DNA of 64,000 nt from Oceanobacter antarcticus (lineage in GTDB: Bacteria; Pseudomonadota; Gammaproteobacteria; Pseudomonadales; Oceanobacteraceae), in the NCBI RefSeq assembly GCF_044962685.1, contig NZ_JBBKTX010000002.1, forward strand, positions 124,001 to 188,000, read 5' to 3'. Of this stretch, positions 8,450 through 16,521 are shown one piece after another; positions within the stretch are counted from its first letter, which is position 1, and the number at the start of each line of letters is the position of its first letter. Position numbers and translations under genes: made by a program. The notes below the pieces were generated by a model. The model was not told the DNA's origin. It saw only the letters and a list, made by a program, of their open reading frames with translations, and searched no databases.

Positions 8450-8743
8450 CTACGCTCTGTGATGATTAATCGCAATTACAATTTTTTTTACAATGGCTTT
8501 GTTTCCGATTGTTACCTTAGGTGACAAGTAGAATATAAGATGGATGGTGGCATCCGGGGGGATGTGTTTCGTACAGTAGCAATGACGTGTTTTTCGAGAT
8601 TTTTCTGATAATAAATATGATTGTTTTCCTGCGGCTGTAAAAAGTACACACCAATCATCTTGTTGCTGGCTGAGCCTATCTGTCAGTTGTCTGGCGTATC
8701 TCCTGACAAGTCTGTGCTCATTCTGCGTGAGCATTACGGCCAT
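8450..8743 (-). CDS. Hypothetical small protein, doubtful
   Basis: A 97-codon frame in the 454-base gap between the chalcone isomerase-like gene and folE. The product is basic and has a plausible helical start (TQNEHRLVRRYARQLTDRLSQQQDDW), two cysteines close together (HCYC), and a hydrophobic strand (IHLIFYLS). The base composition is more AT-rich than its neighbours. No clear ribosome binding site or family match was recognised, so this may be chance. If it is not a gene, the stretch 8400-8853 is empty apart from promoter sequence for the minus-strand gene at 8399. Confidence 0.25.
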   Translation of the reverse strand: MAVMLTQNEHRLVRRYARQLTDRLSQQQDDWCVLFTAAGKQSYLLSEKSRKTRHCYCTKHIPPDATIHLIFYLSPKVTIGNKAIVKKIVIAINHHRA

Positions 8744-8853
8744 GTACGGCGAGTTCAGACTTGCTCAGAAGTTTGTCAGGATTTGTTATAAGACCTGCCA
8801 CATTATTGATATGTGGGGTGGCTACTGCCGGTCATGTGATGGGTGATGCAGGA

Positions 8854-9405
8854 TTACATTCCAACCAGACGCATAAACTCGCTGCGGGTGGCGGCATTGT
8901 TGCGGAAGTCACCTTTCATAACGGAAGTGCGCATCATGGAGTTCTGTTTTTGCACCCCTCGCATCATCATGCACATATGCTGCGCTTCCATGATGACCCC
9001 CACACCTCGACAACCGGTGACTTCTTCGATGGCTTCAGCGATTTGCTTGGTCATGTTTTCCTGGATTTGCAGGCGGCGAGCAAACAGGTCGACGATGCGG
9101 GCAAATTTTGATAACCCGAGCACCTTGCCGTTGGGCAGATAACCAATATGGCAACGCCCGATAAAGGGCAGCACATGATGTTCACACAAAGAGTAAAACT
9201 CGATGCCCTGCACCGCGACCATCTCGTCATTGTCACTGGTAAAAACGGCACCATTGACGACCTCTTCGAGATTGGCGTCATAGCCACTGGTCAGGAACTG
9301 CATGGCTTTGGCGGCACGCTTGGGTGTATCCAGCAAGCCTTCACGGGTGATGTCTTCCCCCAGTTCGGTCAGAACCTCACTGTAAAGGATTTCGAGTTTT
9401 GACAT
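8854..9405 (-). CDS. folE: GTP cyclohydrolase I
   Basis: Opens the imidazole ring of GTP to give 7,8-dihydroneopterin triphosphate, the first step of tetrahydrofolate synthesis; the product also feeds queuosine-type and pterin pathways. At 183 residues it is the normal bacterial size. The zinc site is visible: Cys in FYSLCEHHVLPF, its HH pair, and a second Cys in QHMCMMMRGVQK. The central GYLPNGKVLGLSKFARIVDLFARRLQ and the C-terminal NSMMRTSVMKGDF are family signatures. The start MSKLEILYSEVL fits the family. It is on the same strand as murI, 52 bases downstream of it, and may be co-transcribed. Confidence 0.97.
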   Translation of the reverse strand: MSKLEILYSEVLTELGEDITREGLLDTPKRAAKAMQFLTSGYDANLEEVVNGAVFTSDNDEMVAVQGIEFYSLCEHHVLPFIGRCHIGYLPNGKVLGLSKFARIVDLFARRLQIQENMTKQIAEAIEEVTGCRGVGVIMEAQHMCMMMRGVQKQNSMMRTSVMKGDFRNNAATRSEFMRLVGM

Positions 9406-9457
9406 GTTTTATCCAGATTTCCGAAATACCTGAGCACTATACTCAATGAATAAATAC

Positions 9458-10327
9458 TTATACAAGATAGTTTTTTGTATAAGTTGTGTTTGCTGTATTG
9501 CCAGTAATTTTCGGCAAATCCAGTGCGATCCAGTCCGAATTGATACTCTCTGGCGGGTGACCAGCAGACCAAAACTGGTTCAGGTGTGTTGCATCTGCGA
9601 CCCCATGGGTTTGATACAAATAGAGATGACCGATAGCTGCTTTGGTGTCGGTCTGCAGTGCCGCTCCCAGTAAGTGGTTTACCCTGCGAGCAATCGCCGC
9701 GCCGGAGTCTACCCAGCTGATCGACGGCCAGAGTAAGGTCAAATATGGCCGTAGCAGTGGAAAATGGGTGCAACCCAGCACAATGTGGCTGGGGCAAGGC
9801 GATTGTTCCACCCAGGGAGACAGGTGCTGTCTGATGCGTTCTGCCATTACGTCGTGAATGCTGTCGGGTGAGCGGATCAGGGTTTCGGCCCACTCAACCA
9901 GTGGCCGGCTACCTAGCCTTCTTACTTCACAATGCCCGGCAAAGTCCTTCACCAGTTGATCGGTATAAGAGCGACCAATAGTCGCCGGCGTTGCCAACAG
10001 TCCGATAACGCCGTTCGCTGATTGTTCTGCGGCCGTTTTGATAGCGGGAACGACGCCCACGACAGGAATATCCAGTACCTGGCGGAGTGAGTCCAGTGCC
10101 AGTGTACTGGCAGTGTTGCAAGCAATAACCAGCAGTTTTACCGGCAGCGCACGAACTGCTTGCTGACACAAGCATACAATCCGTCGGGTCAGGGCCAGAT
10201 CCTCGTGAGTACCATAAGGAAAGGCGGCTGTATCCATTAGATAGTGGACTGTCAGATCGGGACGTAATTGATGTATTTCCCTGACGATACTAAGGCCACC
10301 AACACCGGAGTCAAAAACCAGAATCAA
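9458..10327 (-). CDS. murI: Glutamate racemase
   Basis: Interconverts L- and D-glutamate in the cytoplasm, supplying D-glutamate for peptidoglycan. The two catalytic cysteines are at C70 (VIACNTAST) and C186 (LGCTHFPLL). The N-terminal FDSGVGGLSIVREI and YGT segments bind the substrate. The protein has 289 residues, slightly longer than usual because of a C-terminal extension of about 25 residues ending in TANTTYTKNYLV that shows no family pattern. The initial ATG is directly before the conserved ILVFDSGVGG strand, so the start is secure. Confidence 0.95.
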   Translation of the reverse strand: MILVFDSGVGGLSIVREIHQLRPDLTVHYLMDTAAFPYGTHEDLALTRRIVCLCQQAVRALPVKLLVIACNTASTLALDSLRQVLDIPVVGVVPAIKTAAEQSANGVIGLLATPATIGRSYTDQLVKDFAGHCEVRRLGSRPLVEWAETLIRSPDSIHDVMAERIRQHLSPWVEQSPCPSHIVLGCTHFPLLRPYLTLLWPSISWVDSGAAIARRVNHLLGAALQTDTKAAIGHLYLYQTHGVADATHLNQFWSAGHPPESINSDWIALDLPKITGNTANTTYTKNYLV

Positions 10328-10479
10328 AGACAGTTACCAGGCGAGATTTAAACAGAGTGACGGGCAGTTTAACAAATTTCATCCGATGTGGCTGCGTGTT
10401 TGGGTGATGAGCCGTTACCTGATGGACGGGACAGCGCGCGCAATCGGGACGTTGTGCGCGCTGGATCTGACGAGCCGGA

Positions 10480-11055
10480 TTACTCTGGATTCAGTATCAG
10501 GGTGAATTCCACTGGTACAACTTGACTGATGGATGCTAGGCTGGCGACGTTTCGTAGCGCCTCGATACCGCCTTCAAGCCCAAAATCAGCGGCATTAACA
10601 AGAATGGGGGCCAGGCTGCTGACGACCATGGAATCATCGGCAGCCGGGGTGGCCAATACTTCTGTACTGACCGGGACGCGCTTGCCATGTAACGACAGTG
10701 AGCCAGACAGAGTAAAGCGAGTGGGCTGGCCTTGCTCCAGTGAGGTCATAACGGAGTCGGGAATCATGGCCTGAAGCATGGCAGTCGCAAACTTATCGGT
10801 ATCAAACAGCATGGATTTCATCCGGCTGTTGCGGATCTCGATACCGGTTTCAACGCTGGTCAGATCGATAGTGATCATGGCAGCGCCGCTGCTGTTGACG
10901 GAACCATAAACGTGTTTGAACTGGTGACTTTCAACCTTGTTAATGTTCTTGGTGGTCTGGAAGGCGACGATCGAATCATTATTAACCTGCCAGTCCGCCA
11001 GGGCGGGCAGACAGGCAAACACAAGCGGGGCCATTAGTGTGGTGCGAAAAGTCAT
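10480..11055 (-). CDS. YceI family periplasmic protein
   Basis: A 191-residue precursor with a signal peptide ending near LPALA before DWQVNNDSIVAFQTTK. The mature part follows the YceI lipocalin-like barrel: a first strand with S-x-V-x-F, then HQFKHVYGSV, IDLTSVETGI, RNSRMKSMLFDTDKFATA (typically R...FD...FP), and LSLHGKRVPV (the 'L.mhG.t..v' motif). Members bind isoprenoid-like lipids in the periplasm, and some are induced by base; the ligand here is unknown. The mature protein lacks the cysteines of cytochrome-fused versions. It stands alone on its strand, with an intergenic repeat just upstream. Confidence 0.88.
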   Translation of the reverse strand: MTFRTTLMAPLVFACLPALADWQVNNDSIVAFQTTKNINKVESHQFKHVYGSVNSSGAAMITIDLTSVETGIEIRNSRMKSMLFDTDKFATAMLQAMIPDSVMTSLEQGQPTRFTLSGSLSLHGKRVPVSTEVLATPAADDSMVVSSLAPILVNAADFGLEGGIEALRNVASLASISQVVPVEFTLILNPE

Positions 11056-11141
11056 ACAGACTCCTTAGCGGATTGTTGGAACCTCTTAGCTGGCTTTGCG
11101 GGATGACTGTCCTGGTACTGTTGTCGTAGACACTTGGTGTT

Positions 11142-11289
11142 CTAGCAGGTTGTTGATTTTCTATCTGCGTGGCCACTGCGTTGTTAAAAACAGGCTCAAA
11201 TCGGTCATTTATCTCGTATAAACTCCCTCTTTTCGCCGGTTTTTGCCTTGCATTGACTGTCTCGAAAACAAAAATCAACAGCCTGCTAG
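11142..11289. repeat. 148-bp intergenic element with 19-bp inverted ends
   Basis: The left end, CTAGCAGGTTGTTGATTTT at 11142-11160, is an inverted copy of 11271-11289 with 18 of 19 bases matching. The interior (TCGGTCATTTATCTCG, TTCGCCGGTTTTTGCC) has no reading frame of note. From memory, similar sequences occur as scattered intergenic repeats in several gammaproteobacteria, but I cannot verify this. Possible GTGT direct repeats lie at 11137-11140 and 11289-11292, overlapping the right end, so a target duplication is uncertain. The right end supplies the TAG stop codon of the DUF2489 gene. Confidence 0.7.
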
Positions 11290-11777
11290 TGTAGCAGGAC
11301 AAGATCCGGAAACGTGCATTCGACCAGCCATCCCAATGCGTGTTCAATAGAAGCCTTGTATTCCTCTTCCAGATGAATGCGCCGCGTGTCGATAGCAAAC
11401 TGCTGTTTGGGTGCGAGTTTTTTATAGGCATCAAGGATAGGCATCTCGGCGACTTGCTCATGGAAGGTGCGTAAAACAGTTAATTTGTCATGTTGCCAGA
11501 CTAATGGATCAAGACCGCTGATAATGTGATGCAGTCGTAATACCCCTTCGGTGATATCACATTGATCACTCAGGATCGCCCGGGCCAAAAAACGTACATC
11601 CTGAACCAGACTTTGCTGATGGCGGCGCAGCTGCTGTTCTGCGGCGGCAGCTTGCGCCTGTTGTTCTGCCTCGACCTGTCTGACCTTATGGGTCAGGTGC
11701 CAGGCGTAGAGAGAAAGAAAGGTTATAACTGTGATGCCAATGACAGCGGTCAGGATAAGCATGGGAATAGCCACCAA
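11286..11777 (-). CDS. DUF2489 family membrane-anchored protein
   Basis: A 163-residue protein with one N-terminal membrane segment at about 4-27 (MLILTAVIGITVITFLSLYAW), a coiled coil rich in Gln and Ala at 30-60, and a conserved domain with the DUF2489 pattern: LVQDVRFLARAILSDQCDITEGVLRLHHIISGL, and later FAIDTRRIHLEEEYKASIEHALGWLV. It is probably an inner membrane protein with a cytoplasmic domain, of unknown function. The last four codons and the TAG stop lie against or inside the right end of the 148-bp repeat, so the natural C-terminus may have been replaced by the element. It is in the same direction as the SulP gene, 294 bases downstream of it. Confidence 0.8.
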   Translation of the reverse strand: MVAIPMLILTAVIGITVITFLSLYAWHLTHKVRQVEAEQQAQAAAAEQQLRRHQQSLVQDVRFLARAILSDQCDITEGVLRLHHIISGLDPLVWQHDKLTVLRTFHEQVAEMPILDAYKKLAPKQQFAIDTRRIHLEEEYKASIEHALGWLVECTFPDLVLLH

Positions 11778-12071
11778 AAAAGTTTGCTGGGATGATAAAC
11801 ATTTCAGCGCAAAAGTTAAGGAATGCGTTTAAAAGAGCATATTCTGTGGGTGGCTTACACGTTTGGTGCCGGTGGGCAGAAGACACAGCCACCTTGAGGA
11901 TGACTACTTTCACGGTATCGAAGCCGAAAACGAGGGCCTGAGCGATGGCCGGATACTGCATAGGTCGGGCGTTCGGAATCCACCCGTTTTGAGGGCAAGG
12001 ACTGAGGCGTTGCCTGGTTCTGCGGGTTTTGTCCGGTGCAGGAATGGTCGGGGCAGCAGAAGGGGTGACGG
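11778..12071. other. Intergenic stretch, nothing recognised
   Basis: 294 bases between the SulP gene and the DUF2489 gene. Frames on the minus strand overlap here but show no conserved pattern, no start signal and an odd residue mix. No terminator with a clear T-run was found after the SulP stop. Confidence 0.5.
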
Positions 12072-13751
12072 TCAGACATGACCCAGTTCTCTGAGGGCGT
12101 CACTGGCGGTAAAAAAGACCTGCCCTGGCTTGATGCGCTCCAGCCAGTCGGTGCTTTCCAGTCTGTCCATGACAGGCCCCTTGAATTCAGCCATGTGCAG
12201 TAGAATATTGAGTTGTTGTAACTGCTGGTGTAATTCCAGCAATCCTTCGTAGCCATTAAAGTCGATATGGTTGATCGCACTGCCGACCAAGACCACGTGG
12301 CGGATACCGTCAGCCTGTTCAAGGCGATGAATAATATACTCGTTCAAATAATGGGTATTGGCGAAATAGAGGTTTTCGTCGACCCGGATCATCAGTACTT
12401 GAGGTGAGGTGCTGACTTGGTGACGTTGGACGTTGCGGAAATGATCACTGTTTTTATAACGACCGATTTCGGCGATATGCGGTTCACTGGAACGGCGCAG
12501 GTACAGGACTAAGGACAGCAAAATACCGAGTGAAATACCCAATTCGGCATTGCTTGCCAATACCGCCATAAAAGTGACCAGCCATACCAGTCCATCGCTT
12601 TTCTGGAAGCGCCAGGCGTGCAGGCCATCCTGAAAATTGATCAGTGGAATGACCGCCACCACAATAATGGCGCCGAGTAATGCCTTGGGCAGGACGGTGA
12701 ACCAGCTGGTGGCAACGACCAGTACCAGAATGATGCCTGCCAGAGTGAACAGACCTGCCAGTTGACTGCGTGCTCCGGCCGCTTGGTTAACCATACTGCG
12801 GCCAAATCCGCCAGCAACCGGATAGGCTTGCGAAACCGCCGCACCGAGGTTGGCAATGCCCAACGCCAGCAATTCACGATTAGGGTTCAGTCCAGAGGTT
12901 TTCGCCCGCCTGGCCATCGCGGTTGCTACGGACAGGCTTTCCAGATAACCAATCAGTGCGATCAGCAACGCGGAAGGGAGCAGGGATTGCCATTGCTCAC
13001 TGTTCAGGTGTGGAAGTGCCAGCTGAGGTAACCCAGAGGGAATATCACCAACAATTTCGGCGGGTAAATTCAGCGCTGGCACCAGCGTAATTCCTAGCAC
13101 AATCAAGACCAGTGGGCCGCTTCGGCCCAATAATTCGCTCATCATTTTCCAGCGATGGGTAATCAGCATGCGGCATAAACTCGGCCATGCCTTGAGTAGC
13201 AGAATCGCCGCAGCAGACAGCAGCATGACTGCCGGTAACGCTTGTTCCAGATGTTGCAGTACGTACCACAAGGTATCGGCCAGGCTTTCCTGCCGGGGTA
13301 CTGACATGCCGGTCAGTGATTTACTCTGGTTAATAATAATGACAATAGCGGCAGCGCTGGAGAAACCAGAAATGACGGAATGGCTGATAAACGTTGTCCA
13401 GCGGCCTAGACCGATCAAATAAAAGAGCAGCAGAAACAGCCCGGTCAATACTGCCAAGGCCGCCGCCAGCTGGCTGAATTCGGCACTGCCAGGGGTAGCC
13501 AGTTGTTGCAGGGACTCCAGCGTCATTAATGACACGATGGCAGCAGGGCCAACAGCAAGGCTGGGGCTGGTGCCGAGCATGGCATAAATAAACAAGGGTA
13601 ACAGCGCGGCATACAGTCCCGCCTGGGGCGGCAGGCCAGCCAGAAAGGCGTAGGCAATACCTTGGGGAACCAGCAGAATCGCTACAACCAGGCCCGCTGC
13701 CAGGTCGGCAGACAGCCACTCGCGCTGATAATTACGCAGGGTATTAAACAT
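12072..13751 (-). CDS. SulP family anion transporter with STAS domain
   Basis: A 559-residue inner membrane transporter of the SulP/SLC26 family, which moves sulfate, bicarbonate or related anions. It has 10-14 hydrophobic segments from about residue 20 to 400, the family's GLVVAILLVPQGIAYAFLAGLPPQAGLYAA signature in the first two helices, AVGPAAIVSLM, and SVATAMARRAKTSGLNPNRELLALGIANL. A cytoplasmic STAS domain fills the last 130 residues (VLMIRVDENLYFANTHYL, DFNGYEGLLELHQQL). Its ATG at 13751 overlaps the end of the ArsR repressor gene by 8 bases, so translation is coupled. The company of a BigR-type repressor and a persulfide dioxygenase suggests export or uptake of a sulfur oxyanion such as sulfite or sulfate; this is inference. 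Confidence 0.93.
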   Translation of the reverse strand: MFNTLRNYQREWLSADLAAGLVVAILLVPQGIAYAFLAGLPPQAGLYAALLPLFIYAMLGTSPSLAVGPAAIVSLMTLESLQQLATPGSAEFSQLAAALAVLTGLFLLLFYLIGLGRWTTFISHSVISGFSSAAAIVIIINQSKSLTGMSVPRQESLADTLWYVLQHLEQALPAVMLLSAAAILLLKAWPSLCRMLITHRWKMMSELLGRSGPLVLIVLGITLVPALNLPAEIVGDIPSGLPQLALPHLNSEQWQSLLPSALLIALIGYLESLSVATAMARRAKTSGLNPNRELLALGIANLGAAVSQAYPVAGGFGRSMVNQAAGARSQLAGLFTLAGIILVLVVATSWFTVLPKALLGAIIVVAVIPLINFQDGLHAWRFQKSDGLVWLVTFMAVLASNAELGISLGILLSLVLYLRRSSEPHIAEIGRYKNSDHFRNVQRHQVSTSPQVLMIRVDENLYFANTHYLNEYIIHRLEQADGIRHVVLVGSAINHIDFNGYEGLLELHQQLQQLNILLHMAEFKGPVMDRLESTDWLERIKPGQVFFTASDALRELGHV

Positions 13752-14052
13752 GAGGGGTATCGTCTCCGTACAATTCATTCAGCAGCCGGATAACACGCAC
13801 AGCCTTGTCATCGACGAGGCAGTAGAATACGCATTGTGCTTCTCTGCGGCTGGCTACCAGATGCTCTCCCCGTAGCCAGGCGAGGTGCTGCGACAGCGCA
13901 GATTGACTGAGTGGAAGCTGACGGCCCAGTTCGGTAACGGATATTTCTCCACTTCTGAGCAGGCAGAGTATGGCTAACCGGTGTTCGTTGGCGAGGGCCT
14001 TGAGCAGACGCACGGCGGGCTGGCGTTGGGTGTCGAAAGAAGAGGGTGACAT
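13744..14052 (-). CDS. BigR/SqrR-like ArsR family repressor
   Basis: A 102-residue winged-helix repressor of the ArsR/SmtB family. The core reads LLKALANEHRLAILCLLRSGEISVTELGRQLPLSQSALSQHLAWLRGEHLVASRREAQ. The cysteine in AILCLL sits where BigR and SqrR carry the first of their two sulfide-sensing thiols. The second thiol of those proteins lies in the C-terminal helix; here that helix (IRLLNELYGDDTPHV) has none, while two cysteines occur in the wing (QCVFYCLV). The ATG at 14052 gives the usual length; an upstream TTG at 14103 is less likely. It faces the persulfide dioxygenase-like gene across a short shared promoter region and is coupled to the SulP gene. I infer that it represses both in the absence of sulfide or persulfide. 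Confidence 0.85.
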   Translation of the reverse strand: MSPSSFDTQRQPAVRLLKALANEHRLAILCLLRSGEISVTELGRQLPLSQSALSQHLAWLRGEHLVASRREAQCVFYCLVDDKAVRVIRLLNELYGDDTPHV

Positions 14053-14113
14053 AACCGCAATCTCATCAGGCTGCTGGAAGGAACCAGTGACAGTGTATAT
14101 CAAGTATTGCTAA

Positions 14114-14129
14114 ATAAGAATATTCTAAT
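14114..14129. promoter_or_regulatory. Probable operator of the BigR-like repressor
   Basis: The divergent promoter region between the repressor (start 14052) and the dioxygenase (start 14166) holds an AT-rich dyad, ATAAGAATATTCTAAT, with a perfect AGAATATTCT core at 14117-14126 and 14 of 16 positions symmetrical. ArsR repressors of this branch bind AT-rich dyads. The assignment rests on position and symmetry alone. Confidence 0.55.
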
Positions 14130-14165
14130 ATAGTTGTTTTTGAGTTCAAGAATACGGAGGCTGAC

Positions 14166-15023
14166 ATGCGAATCCAGAGTTTTTATCATCAGGATACATC
14201 CACTTACACCCATTGGCTGGAAGACACAGAGCATCACCTGTCGCTGATTGTCGATCCGGTGCTGGATTTTGATCAGAAATCCGGGCGCACCAGCACCGGG
14301 TTCATTGACGCCATTCTTGGGCAATTGGCGCAGCAAGACAGCCGTCTGGTGTATGTGCTGGAAACCCATGCGCACGCTGACCACCTGACAGCGGCTGACT
14401 ATCTGCGCCGCAAGTTCGGCGCGGATATTGTGATTGGGCAACCGATCAAGAAAGTGCAGGGGATCTTCAGGGAAGTGTTTAATGAGCCGCAATCGTTTGT
14501 CGCAGACGGCCACCAGTTTGATGTGCTGGTCGCAGAAGGCGACAGCCTGATCCTGGGCAATCATCAGATTCGGGTTTTGGCTACCCCTGGTCATACCCCG
14601 GCGTGTGTCAGTTATGTGGTGGATGATCAGTTGGCGTTTATTGGCGACACTTTGTTTGCGCCGGATACTGGTACTGCGCGATGTGACTTTCCCGGTGGCG
14701 ATGCCAATACCCTCTATGACTCAATACAGAAACTGTTTGCACTGGGCGACGAGGCGCAGCTGTATTTGTGTCACGATTATCCACCAGCCGGGCGGGAATT
14801 GATCAGTTCGGTGATGGTTGCCGAGCAGCGGCATCAGAATATCCACGTTCGGGACAGTATTAGCCGGGAAGAGTTTGTTGCCTTGCGCACCGAGAGAGAT
14901 CGCGGTCTGGAGATGCCTAGACTGATCCTGCCTTCGTTGCAGGTCAATATCCGCGCCGGGGCGTTGCCTGAAGCCGAGGATAACGGGATCGCTTATCTCA
15001 AGTTACCGCTCAACCATTTTTAA
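14166..15023 (+). CDS. Persulfide dioxygenase-like MBL-fold protein (Blh type)
   Basis: A 285-residue metallo-beta-lactamase-fold protein of the ETHE1/Blh branch, which oxidises glutathione persulfide to sulfite with a mononuclear iron. The metal motif THAHADHLTA is at about residues 67-76, the second histidine in TPGHTPACVSYV, the Asp in FIGDTLFAPDTGTARCDFPGGDA, and the third histidine in LYLCHDYPP. The ARCDFPGG segment and the 'KVQGIF' region match persulfide dioxygenases rather than glyoxalase II. Unlike fused forms, it carries no rhodanese domain. The start has an upstream ACGGAGG ribosome site at about 14154. It is divergent from the ArsR repressor, the arrangement known for bigR-blh. 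Confidence 0.88.
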   Translation: MRIQSFYHQDTSTYTHWLEDTEHHLSLIVDPVLDFDQKSGRTSTGFIDAILGQLAQQDSRLVYVLETHAHADHLTAADYLRRKFGADIVIGQPIKKVQGIFREVFNEPQSFVADGHQFDVLVAEGDSLILGNHQIRVLATPGHTPACVSYVVDDQLAFIGDTLFAPDTGTARCDFPGGDANTLYDSIQKLFALGDEAQLYLCHDYPPAGRELISSVMVAEQRHQNIHVRDSISREEFVALRTERDRGLEMPRLILPSLQVNIRAGALPEAEDNGIAYLKLPLNHF

Positions 15024-15067
15024 CCAAGTGTGTTAGCCAGGAACAGTAACCAACAATGACGCCCCAG

Positions 15068-15086
15068 CCCGGCAGAGTCTGCCGGG
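15068..15086. terminator. Hairpin between convergent genes, probable terminator
   Basis: CCCGGCAGA at 15068-15076 pairs with TCTGCCGGG at 15078-15086. It lies between the dioxygenase stop and the stop of the minus-strand ylqF. A weak T-rich stretch (TTATGGATTTT) follows on the plus strand; on the minus strand no T-run is present. It could end the dioxygenase transcript. Confidence 0.45.
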
Positions 15087-16049
15087 TTATGGATTTTCCG
15101 AGGCGTCAGAGCCGGGTTCTCGCGGTCGCCGATGGCGTTGTTCCAACAAGCGTCGTTGTTCTTCCAATCGGGCTTGTTCTTCAAGTTGGCGTGCTTCAAT
15201 CTCGGCCAGCTCTGCGGCAATCATATCCGGTGTTTCGAGAGAAATACGGCCAAGTTTGCCAGAGCGCAACTCGTGCAGCACCAGTTCCGCAGCCTTGTGT
15301 AAATCAATGACTCCGCCTGGTCGCAAGCATCCCCGTTTGCGACCGATACTTGCCAGTGCCTCTGCCGCCGATGCCGGCTTTTCCTTGAGTTTGTAGCGCT
15401 GTATCAGCAGGTCAGGGTATTGCACCAGCAAAAAAGCCAGCGTGTGGCTGGCGATGTCTTGATACTCGATTGCCGTGTCCTTGACGGCACCACTGGCCGC
15501 CAGGCGATAACCGCTGTGCTCATTTTCAAACTTGGGCCAGAGAATCCCCGGCGTGTCGGATAACACCATGCCGTTTTTCAGGTCGATCAGCTGATTGGAC
15601 TTGGTCACCGCTGGCTCATTGCCGGTGCGGGCGATATAGCGTCCAGCCAAACCATTGATCAGGGTTGATTTACCCACATTGGGAATGCCCATCACCATCA
15701 GCCGCATGGCCTGTTTACGATCAGTACGAACGCTGCCCATCTTCTGGCACAGGGTCAGCAGTCGTTTCAGTTGTGATTTGTCTTCGGCGACCAGGGGTAA
15801 TGCCTGGGTGTTGGTTTGCTGGCTGAAGTACTCGACCCAGGCCTGGGTGATTTTGGGGTCGGCCAGATCCTGTTTGTTCAGCAGCTTGATAACGGGTTTA
15901 TTGCGGCGCAGTTCATCGACCATGGGGTTGGTACTGGAAAACGGCAGGCGCGCATCCATCACCTCAATCACCAGATCGATATCCGGCATGGCTTCACTGA
16001 TCTTCTTGCGGGCCTTATTCATATGCCCTGGGAACCATTGGACTGCCAT
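15087..16049 (-). CDS. ylqF: Ribosome biogenesis GTPase YlqF/RbgA
   Basis: A 320-residue circularly permuted GTPase that acts in late assembly of the large ribosomal subunit. The opening MAVQWFPGHMNKARKKI is the family's mark. The G motifs come in permuted order: NKQD (G4) near residue 58, then the P-loop GIPNVGKSTL (G1), then DTPGILWP (G3). The C-terminal part is rich in Glu, Arg and Gln and probably forms a helix that meets RNA. The start at 16049 gives this family N-terminus; the open frame continues 170 codons upstream, but that part is arginine-rich chance sequence. The Glu/Arg tail of about 35 residues (EEQARLEEQRRLLEQRHRR) is longer than in Bacillus. Confidence 0.94.
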   Translation of the reverse strand: MAVQWFPGHMNKARKKISEAMPDIDLVIEVMDARLPFSSTNPMVDELRRNKPVIKLLNKQDLADPKITQAWVEYFSQQTNTQALPLVAEDKSQLKRLLTLCQKMGSVRTDRKQAMRLMVMGIPNVGKSTLINGLAGRYIARTGNEPAVTKSNQLIDLKNGMVLSDTPGILWPKFENEHSGYRLAASGAVKDTAIEYQDIASHTLAFLLVQYPDLLIQRYKLKEKPASAAEALASIGRKRGCLRPGGVIDLHKAAELVLHELRSGKLGRISLETPDMIAAELAEIEARQLEEQARLEEQRRLLEQRHRRPREPGSDASENP

Positions 16050-16219
16050 TGTGTGTAATCCGGTTGACCTGAATAAATTAGGGCGGCACATTGTATCGAT
16101 CGGCCCGGTGAGAGCAACCGCCCGTGAGCAATTGGACGTTATTTGAATGTCATATTTGCTCGATAACCTGACCGTGGTCGAAAAATTCCTGTGGAATTGG
16201 TCAAGTTGGAGACAATTGT

Positions 16220-16411
16220 ATGGATGTCTTGCAAGAAGATTTCGCTCGAAGTGCCAAGCGTCAGGGCCGTCAGGCCTCGGCAACGGTATCCGGTCGGCGT
16301 CGCGCCGGTTTCCTGGTTGGCAACAAATTTGTTTTTTCGGATCAGGCTGAAGTGCTGTGGATGGAAGCCGGACCCGGTGAATTCCGCGAACTGCGTCTTT
16401 GGCGCAAGTAA
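16220..16411 (+). CDS. Small hypothetical protein, 63 residues
   Basis: A short frame with a good ribosome binding site (GGAG at 16208-16211, eight bases before the ATG). The product opens with MDVLQEDFARSAKRQGRQ and has a basic patch (GRRRAGFLVGNKF), then the strand-rich VFSDQAEVLWMEAGPGEFRELRL. The residue make-up and ordered ending (LWRK before TAA) look coding, and the 470-base gap between ylqF and the next minus-strand gene is otherwise empty. No family or function is recognised. It may be a small nucleic acid-binding protein given the charge, but that is a guess. Confidence 0.55.
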   Translation: MDVLQEDFARSAKRQGRQASATVSGRRRAGFLVGNKFVFSDQAEVLWMEAGPGEFRELRLWRK

Positions 16412-16521
16412 ACCTTCGTTCGGGTAGTCGAATCGACGCTGAGTAAATTCGTCGCTTTGTCCGGGTAACCAGACAAAGCGACATGCCGGAGCGCGAGCAA
16501 ACAAGCATCGCTCGGGCATGT

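Noticed and set aside
11855..12322. 155-codon frame overlapping the SulP gene end
   Set aside because: It is an out-of-phase shadow of the STAS domain and continues into featureless sequence.
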